Assembly: GCA_947646735.1 (NCBI GenBank)
Contig: CANTFK010000643.1
Span: 165,680-229,679, forward strand
Direction of reading: 5' to 3'
DNA: 64,000 bases
From: Peronospora farinosa
Lineage: Eukaryota; Oomycota; Peronosporomycetes; Peronosporales; Peronosporaceae
Position 1 is the stretch's first letter; the number at the start of each line of letters is the position of its first letter. Of this stretch, positions 12,370-23,300 are shown piece after piece. The notes under the pieces are model-generated. The model searched no databases, was not told the origin of the DNA, and worked only from the letters and a program-made list of their open reading frames with translations. Both the position numbers and the translations under genes were made by a program.

Positions 12370-12413
12370 GCGACAGTAGGGAATCCCGCCCCTACTGCGC
12401 TCCCGCATTTCCC
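12370..12413 (-). promoter_or_regulatory. Candidate -1 ribosomal frameshift signal, gag-pol of element I
   Basis: On the minus strand: heptamer GGGAAAT at 12413-12407 in gag phase (G GGA AAT), a 6-nt spacer, then a stem-loop from 12400 to 12370. The 8-bp stem CAGTAGGG/CCCTACTG contains the gag UAG (12394-12392), and three further G-C pairs follow a one-base bulge. After -1 slippage the frame continues through the hairpin (VGAGFPTVADSEATP) towards the protease. The heptamer follows the X XXY YYZ pattern; function is inferred. Confidence 0.65.
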
Positions 12414-13409
12414 GACCCATCTGGGGCAGGTGCTGAACCCGTGCGACGTGCACAGTTCTTCGATCCATGGGAGCCTTTATGCTGGCTGCCTTAGCACCAG
12501 CAGCAACTGTGGCATATCAGCGAGTCATCATATGGCCTCGCTTGACGCACTTGTAGCAGATCACATCTGCATTGCCTAACTCCATAGGAGTGGGATCAGA
12601 CTTCTCGGCTGACGGCCTGTAATAGTCTGTCGTCGAGGCGCTGTTGTAGGATTGCTCCTCAACCAAGGCAATGTCAGTTTCCTCTTCCATCGTCGCTGGA
12701 ACCTTTCTAAAAAAAGCCTGACACGATAGGCCGTGCCTAAGTCCATTCATGAACGTGGCCACCTTGATACGCTCTGGTATCGGTTCCCATTAATGGATGC
12801 CGACAGCGAACGCATCTCCTGCACAAATTCTTGCAGAGAGCGTTTCGCCTGTCGTGCTCCAAAGAAGCGCGCCATAAGCAACACTTCGTTGTTAGGCGGC
12901 TGATACATGGCGCGAATCTTTGCCTTAAAGATCGCCCATGATGGAAATGCATCAGAGTTAGCCATCAGCGCATAGTAAGCACACTCTGATGCTTTGCCAC
13001 GCAAGTTAAACATGGCATACCGCATTGATCCACTGCTAAAAAAAGGGGAAAAAGTTATGTGGAGCAGGCCCATCAAACTTCGGAGGGTCCATTCGAATGG
13101 GCCTAAGATGATTAGACCGGGCTGAGAGCGTCTCAACAGTTCTGTTGAGCGCCTCTTTCCGAGCTTTCTCACGCAAAATCTCATCCTGAGTCTTACTGAT
13201 GGCTCAGGCGTGGCTTGGCTGTTTGCCTCGGACGCGTGTCTACGCTGTCCGAGCACAAACGCCTCGAATTGCTCCAACTGAGCCAAATGGTGCTCAGGAG
13301 GAAAATTTAAGAGGTTTGTAACCAAGTCCCTGCGCCAAATGTCCTGCCAACTCCCTATGAGGGGAGGAAAGTCTCCCCATTCAATACTGAGGGGCATCCG
13401 TATCCACAC
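12392..13409 (-). pseudogene. gag of element I, 5'-truncated and frameshifted
   Basis: Capsid-like region (MRYAMFNLRGKASECAYYAL, FKAKIRAMYQPPNNEVLLMARFF, QSLQEFVQEMRSL-type helices), then a second segment with the CCHC zinc knuckle CYKCVKRGHMMTR. The frame is broken near 12755 and by a stop after the knuckle. Its terminal frame ends at the UAG inside the frameshift hairpin. The N-terminus is replaced by an LTR-derived sequence, so the true start is lost. Confidence 0.8.
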
Positions 13410-13440
13410 GCACGCTCATTCCAACGTGCGAGCTCAAATA

Positions 13441-13528
13441 AATTTAATATCGCTTGATTGCGTAACTGACTGACGTCAGTTGATGACGCCTAGTCCCAGC
13501 TCGGCGTCATCCCCATCAATGTGAATAG
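13441..13528 (-). repeat. LTR fragment, left part, interrupted by element II
   Basis: Read on the minus strand, 13528-13498 matches fragment A (6235-6283), and it continues as a diverged relative of LTR B. Its other part is 21785-21922, on the far side of element II. It directly abuts gag of element I. Confidence 0.6.
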
Positions 13529-14167
13529 TGTAACGGGGTTACACGACGGTTGTAGCGTCTTTCCGAGAGTTTACGGTTAAACACTCCTTTTGTATTGCAT
13601 ATAATGCATTATTATACTTCTCTTTAGAGAGGTATTAAGTATGAGCGTTAAGATACGGTATTCGGTAATACCGTATCTTATTGATTGGGATTCGATAAAT
13701 CACTAACGCTGTATTAAGTACATCATACACAGATGTTTAGACGATACGTCGTCCAATAGCAAAGTCTGCATATAACAATTACTATTATAGTAATTAATCT
13801 AGTGTAGGTTACTTAGAGTAGGACTATTCATATTATCTTAAAGCATAAATAAAATCAGTTCTCCTTTTGAGTTTAAGATCGCAAGTCGTTCTGACTTGTA
13901 CTTTTGTGCACTTCGTGCATTGGTTCTCTGAAACTCTAAGCTTCTAGCTTGTTCTTGCACTCTGTGCGTTGGTTCTCTGAACCTTAAGCTTATTGCTTGC
14001 TGACTAAAAGTCTTTCCTACTTCCTTAGAACAGGGTGACTTTAAGTCGTTTAATTAGTTCCTTAGAACTAAGTGGCTTTTATCCTTAACTCTATTTAGTT
14101 CTCTAGAACTAAGAGGCTTCCAGCCGAAAGTCTTCCTCTGGCTAAAGAGCTGTGTAGCTCCGCTACA
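13529..14167 (+). repeat. 5' LTR of element II
   Basis: Starts TGTAACGGGGTTACACG and ends GCTCCGCTACA. AT-rich first half, then short repeated phrases (TTGGTTCTCTGAA twice, TTCCTTAGAACA/TTAGTTC). It is followed by TTGGTAGCACTTG, the putative primer-binding site at 14169-14181. 639 bp, matched by 21146-21784 and by element IV (37380-38017). Confidence 0.93.
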
Positions 14168-14221
14168 CTTGGTAGCACTTGTAGTCAATCCTACACCTGA
14201 GTCTTTAAAGACTGACCCTCT

Positions 14222-15230
14222 GTGAGGAAGGAGAATCAAAATCACCTCTCTGAGGCGCAACGACTCGCCTTAGATAAACTATCGGCGTTCGTCGGGCCCG
14301 ATCAAATCGAGGCCCTTTTGGCCCAAGGCCCCGAGGTTCTTAATGCTCGCCTTGAGGCCTTTATGCGTTATGAAGCAACGCTACTCGGGCAGGTCCATGA
14401 CCAGGTAGCGTCAGCTGCGCCTACACAGTACATCCCGGTACCTGTGCCCGATACAGAGCCAAAGGCTCGACCACTTGTTTTAAAACGTAAAGACCTTTGA
14501 TGGGAAGGAGGGAGAAAATCTTCTCCTCTGGATCTGAAAAGTTGAAATGGCAATGGATGCCGCCATGCTTGTTTCAGATAAGCAGCGAGTTGGCTTGGCC
14601 ATTTCGAAGCTTGGTGGAAGAGCTAGAGAGTGGGCTCTAACGAACGATGTCTCTGTAAATGCTGCATTCCCCACATGAAAAATGCTTAAAAAACAATTAA
14701 CTTGTGTGTTTGCACCGCCTAATCAGGCTTATTGTGTGCGCTCGCGCTTCTTAGCTGCCCGACAGGGTAAGAAAGAATTGTCGGACTATGTCCAAGAGTT
14801 GAGAACTCTCATTGCTGCTATGCAGCAGGACCCTCTGGCAGAGGAAGTCCGAGTAACCATTTTTATGGAAGGACTTCGTACTGGGGTCGCCAAGACAGAA
14901 GTCTTCCGTGTCCAGCCTTCGACTTTCGAAGAGGCAGTAAGAATAGCGTTTAACGCTGAATTTAATTTTAAATCTGCTCGCTATGGTCTGCCATGGTATC
15001 ATTCAAATGCCTCTAACAGAGCGGAACCCATGGACCTCAGCCATGCTGGAGAAGCTGAGCTTCAAGCTGCTAAGCAGCAAGGTAACATCCGTAGATGCTA
15101 CATGTGCGGAAGCACTAGGCATCCCCACCCTAGCTGTCCGTTGCGAAAGCAACGTTCAAATCACCAAAGCCGAAACCCTGCTCCTAGCCAAAAGGCGAGC
15201 ACCGCAGGGGAAAACGTCAACTCCCAGTAG
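14222..15230 (+). pseudogene. gag of element II, with one frameshift and two TGA stops
   Basis: First part 14222-14500 (NQNHLSEAQRLALDKL...RPLVLKRK) leads into a +1-shifted part with TGA codons at about 14533 and 14676, then 14682-15230. Capsid-like helices (FLAARQGKKELSDYVQEL, VTIFMEGLRTG) precede the CCHC-like knuckle CYMCGSTRHPHPSC. It ends at the UAG in the frameshift hairpin. Element IV carries exactly the same three lesions. Confidence 0.82.
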
Positions 15231-15251
15231 GCGCGGGGCGCCCTACTGGGA
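15209..15251 (+). promoter_or_regulatory. Candidate -1 ribosomal frameshift signal, gag-pol of element II
   Basis: Heptamer-like GGAAAAC at 15209-15215 in gag phase, a 6-nt spacer, then a 13-bp stem (5' arm 15222-15234, 3' arm 15238-15251, one bulged C at 15241, GGG loop). The gag UAG (15228-15230) is in the 5' arm. Pol is in the -1 frame. A TAA follows the hairpin in that frame (15254-15256), probably decay. The heptamer is imperfect at its first triplet. Confidence 0.6.
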
Positions 15252-15621
15252 AATAACTAAGTTCTGTTGAATCTTTAGGAAGGAAAGGTAAACAGGGCTT
15301 CGCCCCAGGTGGTTCTGTGGACGCTCCCATAGAACAAGATTACAAGCCAGGCTTGTTGGTTGTGTCGGCAACCGTTAAGGGTTTTGAGAAACCATGGTCA
15401 ATTTTAATTGACTCAGGGGCGTCAGGTAGTTATGTCCGACGTCGTTCGCTTGAAGGGAGTAAGCTGTATGCTGAGGCGCTAGAAGCGCAAGAGGGTGACA
15501 GTATAACCGTGCACCTCGCAAAAGGTGTACGTGTTACCGTTTCTAAAGTACCGTTGAACTTAGGTGTGAAGTTCTTAGACTTCAATAGTGTTGAATGCTG
15601 TCTTGTCCTAGATTTGGACTC

Positions 15622-15972
15622 GACTAACTGGGCCATCAAGTCTCACTTTCAGGAATAGAAGCTCATTCAAAGGATTTGGGATCGCTGGTGAATATTCCTC
15701 TCCCAAAATCGATGCTATCGATGGATCTGCTTGCAGCAAGCCATCTACAAACTCTACGCTGGTACTTTGGCACGTCGGTTTACGCAGTGGCTGGACTCCA
15801 ACGAACGTCGCGCCGCATAGATTGCCACTGCGTCCTTGTACGCAACAGCTTCGTGACTTTGGATACGGTCAATAAGCTCACCGTAAAGCAAATCTGATGG
15901 ATACTCTTTGCCAAGTACCACAACACTCCGTAGTGTAGCAATAGCCACCCCCGGATCACTCGTACTAACGAG
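15622..15972 (+). mobile_element. Foreign insert in the protease region of element II
   Basis: Relative to element IV, where TTGGACTCG joins AGATATGATC directly, element II holds about 350 extra bases here. The first part (15655-15730) resembles the RT region KDLGSLVNIPFPQ of element V (about 44090-44130), a different retroelement family. The rest (15750-15970) is unrecognised. Confidence 0.6.
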
Positions 15973-16259
15973 ATATGATCTCATTCTCGGTATGGTCTGG
16001 CTGGAACGCCATGATCCATGGATCGATTGGAGATACAAAAGTTTAGGCGCAACGCGCAATGTTCCTAGCGAAGCTTTGGAGAGTCATGAACCCACCTTTG
16101 CTAGAAAACAAAAGTGCTATTGGCGCGAGCCATTAACTGATTCAATTAGTGTGCTGGACATTGGAGTGTCTGAGTTGATAAACTCCAGCGGCAACAATAA
16201 TAGTGTCGAGAAAAGCTCAGTGACACCTAGTGGAGCGGCACGTACTCCGTTGAGTGATA

Positions 16260-16570
16260 CTCAAAGTAATATTGAGACACTGGATGTCGGTAATGACATT
16301 GGCTCTCGTATAGAGCGAGTTAAGGTCGATGACCTTGTTAGTAATATTGGCTGTAAATGCGATTCACTGGATGTCGGTAGTGGCATCGGCTCTCGCATAA
16401 AGCAAGCTAAGGTCGATGACCTTGTTAGTGAAGTCACTGATACTAGTGACTCACTGGATGTCGATAATGACATCAGCTCTCGTATAGAGCAAGTTAAGGT
16501 CGATGACCTTGTTAGTGAAGTCACTGGTACAAGTGACCCACTGGATGTCAATATTGACATCGGTCCTCGC
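16260..16570 (+). repeat. In-frame tandem repeat encoding about 29-residue units (element II linker)
   Basis: Four or so degenerate units of [19 protein letters not shown] + [10 protein letters not shown] lie between protease and RT. The same array is present in element IV (39770-40070). Probably a flexible acidic spacer of the polyprotein. Confidence 0.7.
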
Positions 16571-19500
16571 ATATGGCAGGTAAATGACAAGGGGTCTGTT
16601 GACCTTGGGGATGATGGTATCCCAAGTACTTTAAAAAGTACGGTCTCGTCAATGAGACGGCAGCGTCGCCAGATGGCGGCTGCGAGACGAAAAGCGTCTG
16701 TTTTATCGCATAGTAATGTTAGTGACCAGTTGTACACTCTGGTCAACGGAGCGACAGGTGATGTAGATGGTGAGGTTGACCTTGAGGCCCTCCCATCATT
16801 AAATGATCTCTTAAGGCTAGACGAAATGTCTGTGGATGAATTTCATCAGGCCTTGAAAGCAGGTGCTCTATCCGATATGGTGGTTATTCGACCTAACCTC
16901 GAGCTGAACTCATCCTCGCTTGTCGATGATACAGTCCTTGAAGATACCAAGGCGGCACTTAGTGCACGTAGTGGAGCATCTATTCTGAAGAACCCTTCAG
17001 ATCCCTACTATCCTTTAGTTAAGGAATCTTAGGATGTGGTGTGCCATGACCCACCGTCTGTTCTACCTCCCACTAGAAATGTACGTCATGAAACTGACTT
17101 GGTTCCTGGCACCAAATACTGCATAACACGGCAGTGGCCTTTACTTAAAGAACACTGTGACGTCATTGACGAGTTTTTTCGTGCAAAGCACGCGGCGGGC
17201 ATGGTGCGCGAGAGCAAATCTCCGCACTCGACACTTACTTTCTGTGTTAAGAAACCGAATGGTAAATGGCGTATCGTTCATGCTTATAATAAGCTCAATG
17301 CAGCCACTATACCTGCACACACGCCAATAACTAGAAAGGATGTTTTTCAGAACAATATGGTCGGTTGTACCATGTGCAGTGCGCTCGACTTAGTCGATGG
17401 TTATTACCAATTGCTCATGCGGGCTAGCGATATTCCGCTTACTGCTGTGAGTACTCCGAGCGGTATGCTCTGGTAGTGATTAGTGATGCCTCAGGGGCTA
17501 TCTAATACTACGGCTACGTTTAACCGTTTGGTGACGCAATTGTTTTGACCCCATCGAAGTTATGCACAGACGTACCTTAATGACAATTTTTTCCATAGTC
17601 GAGCTGAACATGGGTGGTCAGATATTGAGAACCATATTGTTCATTTACGAGCTGGGCTCGAGTGCATGCGCACTAATAAGTTATATGCTAATGCATCTAA
17701 GTGCATCTTCGGGGCCGAAGAGATTCCCTTTATAGGGTGCTTCATTGGGAAACGGGGCCTAAGAGCGGATCCCGCCAAGGTCAAAGCCATAGTCGATTGG
17801 CCTGTTCCACAGTCTCAGAAGGACTTGCGTAAATGGCTTGGCCTTGCCAATTACTTACACAAGTACAGCGAGAATTACGCTGATATGGCTCGGCCGTTAT
17901 CCAATCTCCTTAAAAAGGATGTGGAATGGTGTTGGCATGCCGAACACGAAGATGCTTTTCAAGCGGTGAAGGCGAGCCTTCTACATGCTCCTATTTTGGC
18001 TTTGCCAGACCCTGATCGACCGTTTAGTGTCGTCTGTGATGCCTCGGATTTTGCCATTGGGAGTGCTCTGTTACAAACAGATAATGAAGGTCGTGAGCGC
18101 GTAGTCGCTTTTGAATCTCGCCAGCTGAAAGCTGCAGAAAAGAACTATCCAGTTCATGACAAAGAGCTACTTGCGATGAAGTATGCCCTGGTCAAATTCA
18201 GAGTTCATCTGCTGGGCCCAAAGCCTTTTGCGATCTATACCGATCATGCGTCGTTACGCACTGCAACTCAGTCGCCGCACCTCTCGCATAGAATGGCCAG
18301 ATGGCTGTCATTCTTTCCCGAATATAATTTTGAGGTGAAATATAAGCCGGGCAAGCAAAATGCTTTGGCTGATGCGTGGTCACTATGAGCTTGCTCATAT
18401 TATGACGTTGTCGTCTTCGATCACCGAACTCATTCGATCGGCGTATGCTAAAGATGATCACTGTATAGCGTTGCTACATGCTCATGGCAGTGATAAGTTT
18501 AAAGACTCGGACATTAAATTGTTGGCACGATAACGTGCTAGCCTCCATTAATATTCTATCGATGAGGGGCTGTTGTACTATCGTACAGATGTGGCGATCC
18601 TCCGCATATTGTGGTTCCTCATGATGAGGAGCCGAAGTATCGTATCTTCTATGAGGTACATGACACCGCCATCGGTGGTCATTTGGGTCGTGAAAAGACC
18701 TATGGGGCAGTATGCCAAGGTTATTGGTGGCCAAAATTATATAAATGGGTGAGCACATATGTGCGTATGTGTGAAACATGTAAACGGGTGAAACCCTCGC
18801 CCCATTCGGCAGCGCCGCTGGCTAGTTAGCCTATTCCCACTGGGTGCTGGGAGTCCATTAGTATGGACTTTGTATTTGGCCTACCGAAAGATTCGCATGG
18901 CAATACAGGTATTGTGGTCTTTGTTGACCATTTGAGCAAGATGGCTCACTTAGCGGCTGCCAGACTCGATCGATGGTGTAGGTACAGTGGAGATGTTTAT
19001 CGATCGTGTGTTTCGCCAACATGGCTTGCCAGTGGCAATTGTTTCTGATCGTGATCCTCGTTTCACGAGTAAATTTTGGAAGTCTGTCTTCCAGGTGATG
19101 GTCACACGTTTGGACATGTCCACAGCGGATCATCCGCAGACCGATGGTCAAACCGAACGCGTAAATCGCGTTGTTGAAGATATCCTACGCAGCGTTTGTG
19201 CTGAAACGCCTAAGCGTTGGAGCTCTATGCTCCCTGTAGTTGAGTTTGCACTCAATAACTCCGTGCACGCCTCTACCGGCTACACTCTGTTCTATGTGAA
19301 TGGCCTCACACACCCACGCGTTCCTTTAACGCTACCACCGGGTATTTAACGGCTTGGTGTGGGAAAGGTTGCCGATTGGCTTTCTGATGTAAGCTCAATA
19401 CTGTTAAGAAACAGGTAAATGCGTTTCTCGCAACGCGACTAAATATCTTACGACATGTGCAAGACGCAAATGCTGATAGCCAAGACAGAAAAAAATGATA

Positions 19501-19757
19501 TGCGGATGCTAAAGGCAGAATTTGTATTGATGATTATGAGGTCGGAGACCAAGTATCATTAAATGCAAAAAACCTACCTACCAATGTAGTATCTGATGTC
19601 TTTAAGACAAAGTTGCGCCCGCGCTTCATCGAACCCTTTACGGTCGTGGCCAAGAAAGGCCTAGCGTATACGCTTAACTTGCCGCGCAAATTGCGTACAC
19701 ATCCCGCGTTCTACGTCGGCATGCTCACACCATATCGGGATCCGTCCCAAATAGACG

Positions 19758-21035
19758 CTAAGGCGCTCGCGACGAGTTCATCGGCATTACCGCGGGACGA
19801 AGCATCTGCACCAACAGGTCAAGCTGACCCTGCACTCGGGTTCGGCTCTCTTCCAGTGACTCAAGACGGGAGTTCATCGACTGCACATCCTCATGGAGAG
19901 ACCGCACCTCTTGAAGGAGATCGATATGAGCTTGTGCCGGTACACCGGCCTCCTCCGACTTTGCTTGATGGACAGGGTAATCTGCAGCTTCATGTTGAAC
20001 GTCTGCTGCAGAAACGTCGCCGCCATGGTCAAAACCAGTATCTGGTAAAGTGGCGGGGTTATCCCGAGTCGTAAAACTCATGGGAGCTCGAGGTTCCCCT
20101 TCGGCAGGATTGCCCATACGCCGTGGACGTTTTTGAGCGTCGTGCGCAGGGCCAACCTGTAGGCGATGACGCTTCTCACCAGTAGTGGTGGGGGGGGGGG
20201 TAGGCGAGTTAGCGGCCTCGGCCTGTCGTGAGCTCGCGGATACAGATGTAGCCGAAATATTGGGGTGTTGTGTAGCAGACGCATGTTGCGTTCGTTGAGA
20301 TTTCGAGTTTCCTCGGGCCTTCAGTTTAGCGTAATCATAACGCATTTTCCGTTCGAGGCGAATGTCTGCCACATCGGCACTTGCCCGTAGGGCCCACATG
20401 CTGGATAAACGTCGCGCATAATGCGCCCAGCGGCTAAAATCCGTGTATTCTTCATCTTCGGTTTCTCCCGCGAACAGAAGAATGGGAACGCCCTTTATGG
20501 GAGGGACTGGCGCACCGCGCACTTGCCTGTTGAGGCGTGCCAAGTATTGGCTTTACGTAGTAATATGAGGTTCCAAATATCGTTGTCGAAGTGCCGTTTG
20601 CGTAGCAACATCCTCGGGTGAAATGGACTCAGGCCCAATGGCCCAGCCAGAAAGAGAATGTCCAAATGCCTCCTTTAGCGTTCTTCCACCGTAGGTGGTT
20701 TGAAACTATACAGTCAGTGGTCCTGAAGCCTCGCCATATTCTTCGTCCGGCGCTTGGCGCCTTCCTCTTGGTCGATGATCTGCTGTTGCTGCTCGTCGAG
20801 TGGGTTTGAAACCGTCGCCGTTGACGATACGTCAGGCGGGTCACGTGACGCTGTTAGCGCATCTGCAGCACCACGTTCAAAGAACTATTCGGTGCATGAA
20901 TACTGTCATCTTCATGGCTAAAGGGGAATTATCGGGTCCCACAAAGACGGTGTCACTTTCGTAATCAACCGCTTCGTCAAGGTCGCCTTCGATAAGGTCC
21001 CGTAGAGTCTGTGACTCAGTGCCAGGAGGCGTCAT
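19758..21035 (-). pseudogene. Antisense ORF (aORF) of element II, degraded
   Basis: Minus-strand coding-like segments: 21035-20877 (MTPPGTESQTLRDL, acidic LDEAVDYESDTVF), a broken middle (20844-20550, with a TAG/frameshift), and 20543-19758 (VPILLFAGETEDEEY, FSRWAHYARRLSSMWALRAS, RLERKMRYDYAKLKARGN, then a C-terminal coiled coil LLQEVRSLHEDVQSMNSRLESL). The coiled coil lies opposite the pol linker, so the aORF overlaps the pol end by about 420 nt. Same layout as in elements I and III. Function unknown. Confidence 0.55.
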
Positions 21036-21133
21036 ATTATGTGCCGTGAACAAACCGTAAGGTTTTAACGTTTGCTTAAGCACTACCTCTAAGAGGAAAG
21101 ATGTCGAGTAACATTCTATGGGAACGTCAATCT

Positions 21134-21147
21134 GGTGGGGGAGAGGG
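21134..21147 (+). promoter_or_regulatory. Polypurine tract of element II
   Basis: GGTGGGGGAGAGGG directly before the 3' LTR; expected primer for plus-strand DNA synthesis. Confidence 0.75.
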
Positions 21148-21784
21148 TAAGGGGGTTACACGACGGTTGTAGCGTCTTTCCGAGAGTTTACGGTTAAACA
21201 CTCCTTTTGTATTGCATATAATGCATTATTATACTTCTCTTTAGAGAGGTATTAAGTATGAGCGTTAAGATACGGTATTCGGTAATACCGTATCTTATTG
21301 ATTGGGATTCGATAAATCACTAACGCTGTATTAAGTACATCATACACAGATGTTTAGACGATACGTCGTCCAATAGCAAAGTCTGCATATAACAATTACT
21401 ATTATAGTAATTAATCTAGTGTAGGTTACTTAGAGTAGGACTATTCATATTATCTTAAAGCATAAATAAAATCAGTTCTCCTTTTGAGTTTAAGATCGCA
21501 AGTCGTTCTGACTTGTACTTTTGTGCACTTCGTGCATTGGTTCTCTGAAACTCTAAGCTTCTAGCTTGTTCTTGCACTCTGTGCGTTGGTTCTCTGAACC
21601 TTAAGCTTATTGCTTGCTGACTAAAAGTCTTTCCTACTTCCTTAGAACAGGGTGACTTTAAGTCGTTTAATTAGTTCCTTAGAACTAAGTGGCTTTTATC
21701 CTTAACTCTATTTAGTTCTCTAGAACTAATAGGCTTCTAGCCGAAAGTCTTCCTCTGGCTAAAGAGCTGTGCAGCTCCGCTACA
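21146..21784 (+). repeat. 3' LTR of element II
   Basis: 639 bp, nearly identical to 13529-14167. The first bases are mutated (GGTAAG for TGTAAC), which blurs the junction with the polypurine tract. It ends CGCTACA, then returns to the interrupted older LTR. Confidence 0.92.
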
Positions 21785-21922
21785 GTAGTGTATATCACAT
21801 GCACAAGGGTGTGACACATGGTGTGTTCCACCCAAGCGACAAATTTTAAGTACTTAGGTACCTTTTTAGACCTGCCATTTAAGTATCGCATACTTAACGG
21901 GGTACGTGTAACGGTGAGCCCG
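21785..21922 (-). repeat. LTR fragment, right part, outside element II
   Basis: Reverse complement of fragment A (6092-6230), including CACACCATGTGTCACACC. With 13441-13528 it forms one LTR interrupted by element II. It ends GAGCCCGT, lacking the last bases of the expected terminus. Confidence 0.65.
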
Positions 21923-21924
21923 TA

Positions 21925-23300
21925 GGCAGCAGCAGCAATGGAGCTTGAAAGACTGGTATCGGAGGCGATCAGCTAAACGACACAAGAGGAATGGATGGTG
22001 GAGCTATCTCAACCACTCCCTCACTCTCCTCGGGCAATAAATAAGGAGAGGAAGCATTTTGGCCCGCGTACTCCTGGGCCGACGCCCCTAGATTGTGGAC
22101 TTGCAGGAGAACGTTTTAACCTCAGGAAGTATGCCAAGATTCAGCCCTGCACTATAGCAGATCTACACCTGCTTCGGATAGGGGTTCAAAGCTACTCCTT
22201 CGTCATCCCGATGGCAGACGCTACCACGTATCGACAAGCCAAGCTGCGAAGATGGGGCCAGGCATTTTGCTTAGCGCACCGTGCTTAGATGTGGGGTAAG
22301 CGTTTCAAGTGCGTAAGGACCTACTCCTGCGCCACACCCGCAATTAACACAGGATTATACATGGAAATACACGGCGACGGGCTGCGTCAGTGGCATCTCG
22401 GTGGACTCGGAACACAGTCAGCAACGCGTCATCTTCCTGGAGCAAGAAGCGTTGGAATTCATTGGATCATGGCTGCAAACAACTTCGAGAATCAGTGGAC
22501 GGCTGCCGATTGCAAGCGGCTCCGTAAAAGCCAGAAAGCAGAGGGTATTGTATTTGTGCGAATCATCTCGTCCACGGGTACCCGTGGTGCGTGTCCGACA
22601 CTATTGCGAACAGGCACGTACTGTTGGCCCTAAAACAACAACCATTTCGTCGGTACAAAGGTTCGGACAGTGTGCTGACACGAATTCTGGAGACGCTTCA
22701 GGACTCAGCGGAGGGAAGTGCGTGGCAGACAGCTGCTTTACAGCAGACGCCAACCGATCTCTGGGCTCATAAGAACGAGCTCACCGCGTACCAAGTGTGG
22801 GTCGTCTATCGAGTAGCGATGCTGCAACTGAATCTCTTCCATCCAGACCGAGAGCAAGTTAACAGTTGCCGCAAGCTCCATTGCTGCTGAGGGGTGACAG
22901 AAACACTAGAACACATCTGCTGGACATGCCCGTGCGCGCAAGCCTGCTGGCAGAAGCTGATCTGCCATTGGACAGGGGAACACTGGGATCTTGGACGGAT
23001 TCAAGGCTTTATAGCAAACAGTGCAAGCAGACACGCGCCAGATATATCCACGGCGGTCCTGGCACAGCTAGCGCGACACCACCCAGACAAAGTGGCCGCA
23101 TACACCGCCATATGGACACTCATCTGGCACATCTTTGGCAGCACTTGCATTACCAGCTTGTGGATACAACGCAATTGCGTGACGTTCTAGCAAGCGGACG
23201 TGACCATCGCCGGCAGCGCCGGGAGACCGGCATTTGGCAACCTCGCGCAGTCGCGAAGCGAGAGTACCGACAAACACACACGAAAATTTAAGGAACCCGT
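21925..23300 (+). pseudogene. LINE-type (non-LTR) retrotransposon, decayed RT C-terminal end
   Basis: Shifted plus-strand pieces. The clearest is 22894-23190: TLEHICWTCPCAQACWQKL, the Cys/His cluster (C-x3-H-x-C-x-x-C-P pattern) and W-rich tail (WTLIWHIFGS, SLWIQRN) found after the reverse transcriptase of LINE ORF2 proteins. 22591-22890 (LLALKQQPFRRYKGSDSVL, AYQVWVVYRVAMLQLNLFHP) would be the part before it. Several frameshifts and stops; no polymerase motif was seen, so it is 5'-truncated as LINEs often are. The LINE class is well supported, the clade is not. Confidence 0.65.

Larger units (their letters stand above)
7603..12413 (-). pseudogene. pol of element I: protease-RT-RNase H-integrase-chromodomain
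   Basis: Entered by -1 frameshift from gag at 12413-12407. Domains in order: aspartic protease (LLVDSGASQNF, about 12240), acidic linker, reverse transcriptase (about 11100-10460, active site YFDD intact), RNase H with CDASNFAIGSAL and YTDHTSL (about 10350-9800), integrase zinc finger (HECHNAPSSGHLG...CEEC, about 9490-9330), integrase core (SDRDSLF...DHPQTDGQTE, 9109-8900), and a chromodomain (ILVQWKGYPTSFDVWEP, 7740-7650). Several frameshifts and stops split it, e.g. near 11880, 10455, 9980, 9260 and 8510. The domain set is that of chromovirus-type Gypsy elements. It cannot encode a working polyprotein as it stands. Confidence 0.88.
7600..13440 (-). mobile_element. LTR retrotransposon I (Ty3/Gypsy, chromodomain), minus strand, truncated
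   Basis: Minus-strand gag (12392-13409), protease, reverse transcriptase, RNase H, integrase and chromodomain (ending 7603) in Gypsy order. The 5' side runs from the middle of gag directly into an LTR fragment, so the leader, primer site and gag N-terminus are missing. No matching 3' LTR in the right orientation was found at the left end; plus-oriented LTR pieces occupy that place. Inverted LTR pieces at both ends suggest ectopic recombination. Confidence 0.8.
15257..20180 (+). pseudogene. pol of element II, multiply broken, RT active site lost
   Basis: Protease ([17 protein letters not shown], about 15390), split by a foreign 350-bp insert (15622-15972). Then an acidic repeat-rich linker (16260-16570), RT in two pieces (17036-17476 and 17480-17700), RNase H (VVCDASDFAIGSAL, YTDHASL; 17940-18388), integrase zinc finger (18650-18800) and core (19020-19330: SDRDPRF, ADHPQTDGQTER), an integrase C-terminal domain and a chromodomain ending near 20075 (QYLVKWRGYPES then a stop). 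The RT YxDD motif reads YLNDNF at about 17570, so polymerase activity is lost. At least eight stops or frameshifts were seen. Confidence 0.88.
13529..21784 (+). mobile_element. LTR retrotransposon II (Ty3/Gypsy, chromodomain), full length, defective
   Basis: Two 639-bp LTRs (13529-14167 and 21146-21784) differ at about five visible positions (near 99%), so insertion is fairly recent. Gag, protease, RT, RNase H, integrase and chromodomain follow on the plus strand, plus an antisense frame before the 3' LTR. It sits inside an older LTR fragment. The flanks read AATAG (left) and GTAGT (right), so no perfect 5-bp target duplication is seen. Confidence 0.92.

Noticed and set aside
14983..15270. 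Plus-strand +1 frame over the zinc knuckle of element II (and 38833-39120 in IV)
   Set aside because: Overlaps gag in another frame; kept open by chance; pol is -1, not +1.
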